A stretch of DNA of 64,000 bases from Acidocella aromatica (GTDB lineage: Bacteria; Pseudomonadota; Alphaproteobacteria; Acetobacterales; Acetobacteraceae): NCBI RefSeq assembly GCF_014201825.1, contig NZ_JACHFJ010000009.1, positions 60,337-124,336 on the forward strand, given 5' to 3'. The position numbers and the translations under genes were made by a program. Positions 63,965-64,000 of this stretch are shown piece by piece (the first letter of the stretch is position 1; each line of letters starts with the position of its first letter). A model generated the notes under the pieces. It saw only the letters and a program-made list of their open reading frames with translations. It was not told where the DNA came from and did not search any database.

Positions 63965-64000
63965 TGGTTGAGGTGGTTTCAATGTGCCCTGGGGCATGCC

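Overview
The window is a GC-rich alphaproteobacterial chromosome segment, most likely from an acidophilic or acetic-acid-type member of the Acetobacteraceae/Rhodospirillales. The pointers are an alphaproteobacterial aa3 oxidase operon, a SAM-II riboswitch in front of metZ, a Rhodobacter-type PmtA, and a DinB with an N-terminal zinc ribbon. The family assignment is inference; no rRNA or other phylogenetic marker is present. The first gene runs off the left edge. About 70 genes are packed tightly, often with 4-base start/stop overlaps or convergent overlaps.

Layout. 1-17.9 kb is core housekeeping: an APC permease, a thioredoxin-like ferredoxin, a DUF255 thioredoxin-domain protein with MsrB, a 2OG-Fe(II) oxygenase, an FGGY kinase, a LigB-type dioxygenase, the run nfuA-like / RutE-like / tsaB / rimI / ppx, a flavin reductase, dinB, a GAF protein, a TIM-barrel plus SDR pair, an acyltransferase, and metZ under a SAM-II riboswitch. 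tRNA-Gly(CCC) follows at 17963-18036.

18.0-32.0 kb is an integrative and mobilizable element inserted in the 3' end of that tRNA gene. It has imperfect att repeats at both ends and tandem arm-type repeats at both ends. It carries a P4-type integrase, a small membrane protein coupled to it, an excisionase-like HTH protein, and a TrwA/TrwB/TrwC-like set (RHH protein, coupling protein, MobF relaxase) without any type IV secretion genes. Its cargo is a surface-sugar cluster: an AT-rich GT8, a GT2, a divergent two-domain radical SAM protein, a second GT2, and a UDP-xylose synthase. The cargo is the least explained part of the window.

32.1-44.8 kb returns to core genes: DUF2853, HrpB helicase, a DsbD-like reductase, PmtA, a MoxR ATPase with a CoxE-type VWA protein, Hsp20, a nitroreductase, a CHAP protein, RidA, a lipoprotein, a quinone oxidoreductase and a LivK-like binding protein. 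44.9-50.1 kb is the aa3 cytochrome c oxidase operon (ctaC-ctaD-ctaB-small TM protein-ctaE-SURF1) behind a good sigma-70 promoter; ctaG is not in it. Next come an M32 carboxypeptidase and a YhiN-type flavoprotein. A LysR regulator stands divergent to a glutarate-degradation pair (glutaryl-CoA dehydrogenase and a CaiB-type CoA transferase).

56.1-56.6 kb is AT-rich and holds a terminator and a frameshifted zinc-ribbon gene. 56.6-63.1 kb holds a polyamine-type ABC transporter operon ending in an AraC regulator, divergent from an aldehyde dehydrogenase, with a large inverted repeat between them. The last 0.9 kb is AT-rich with two unrecognised ORFs.
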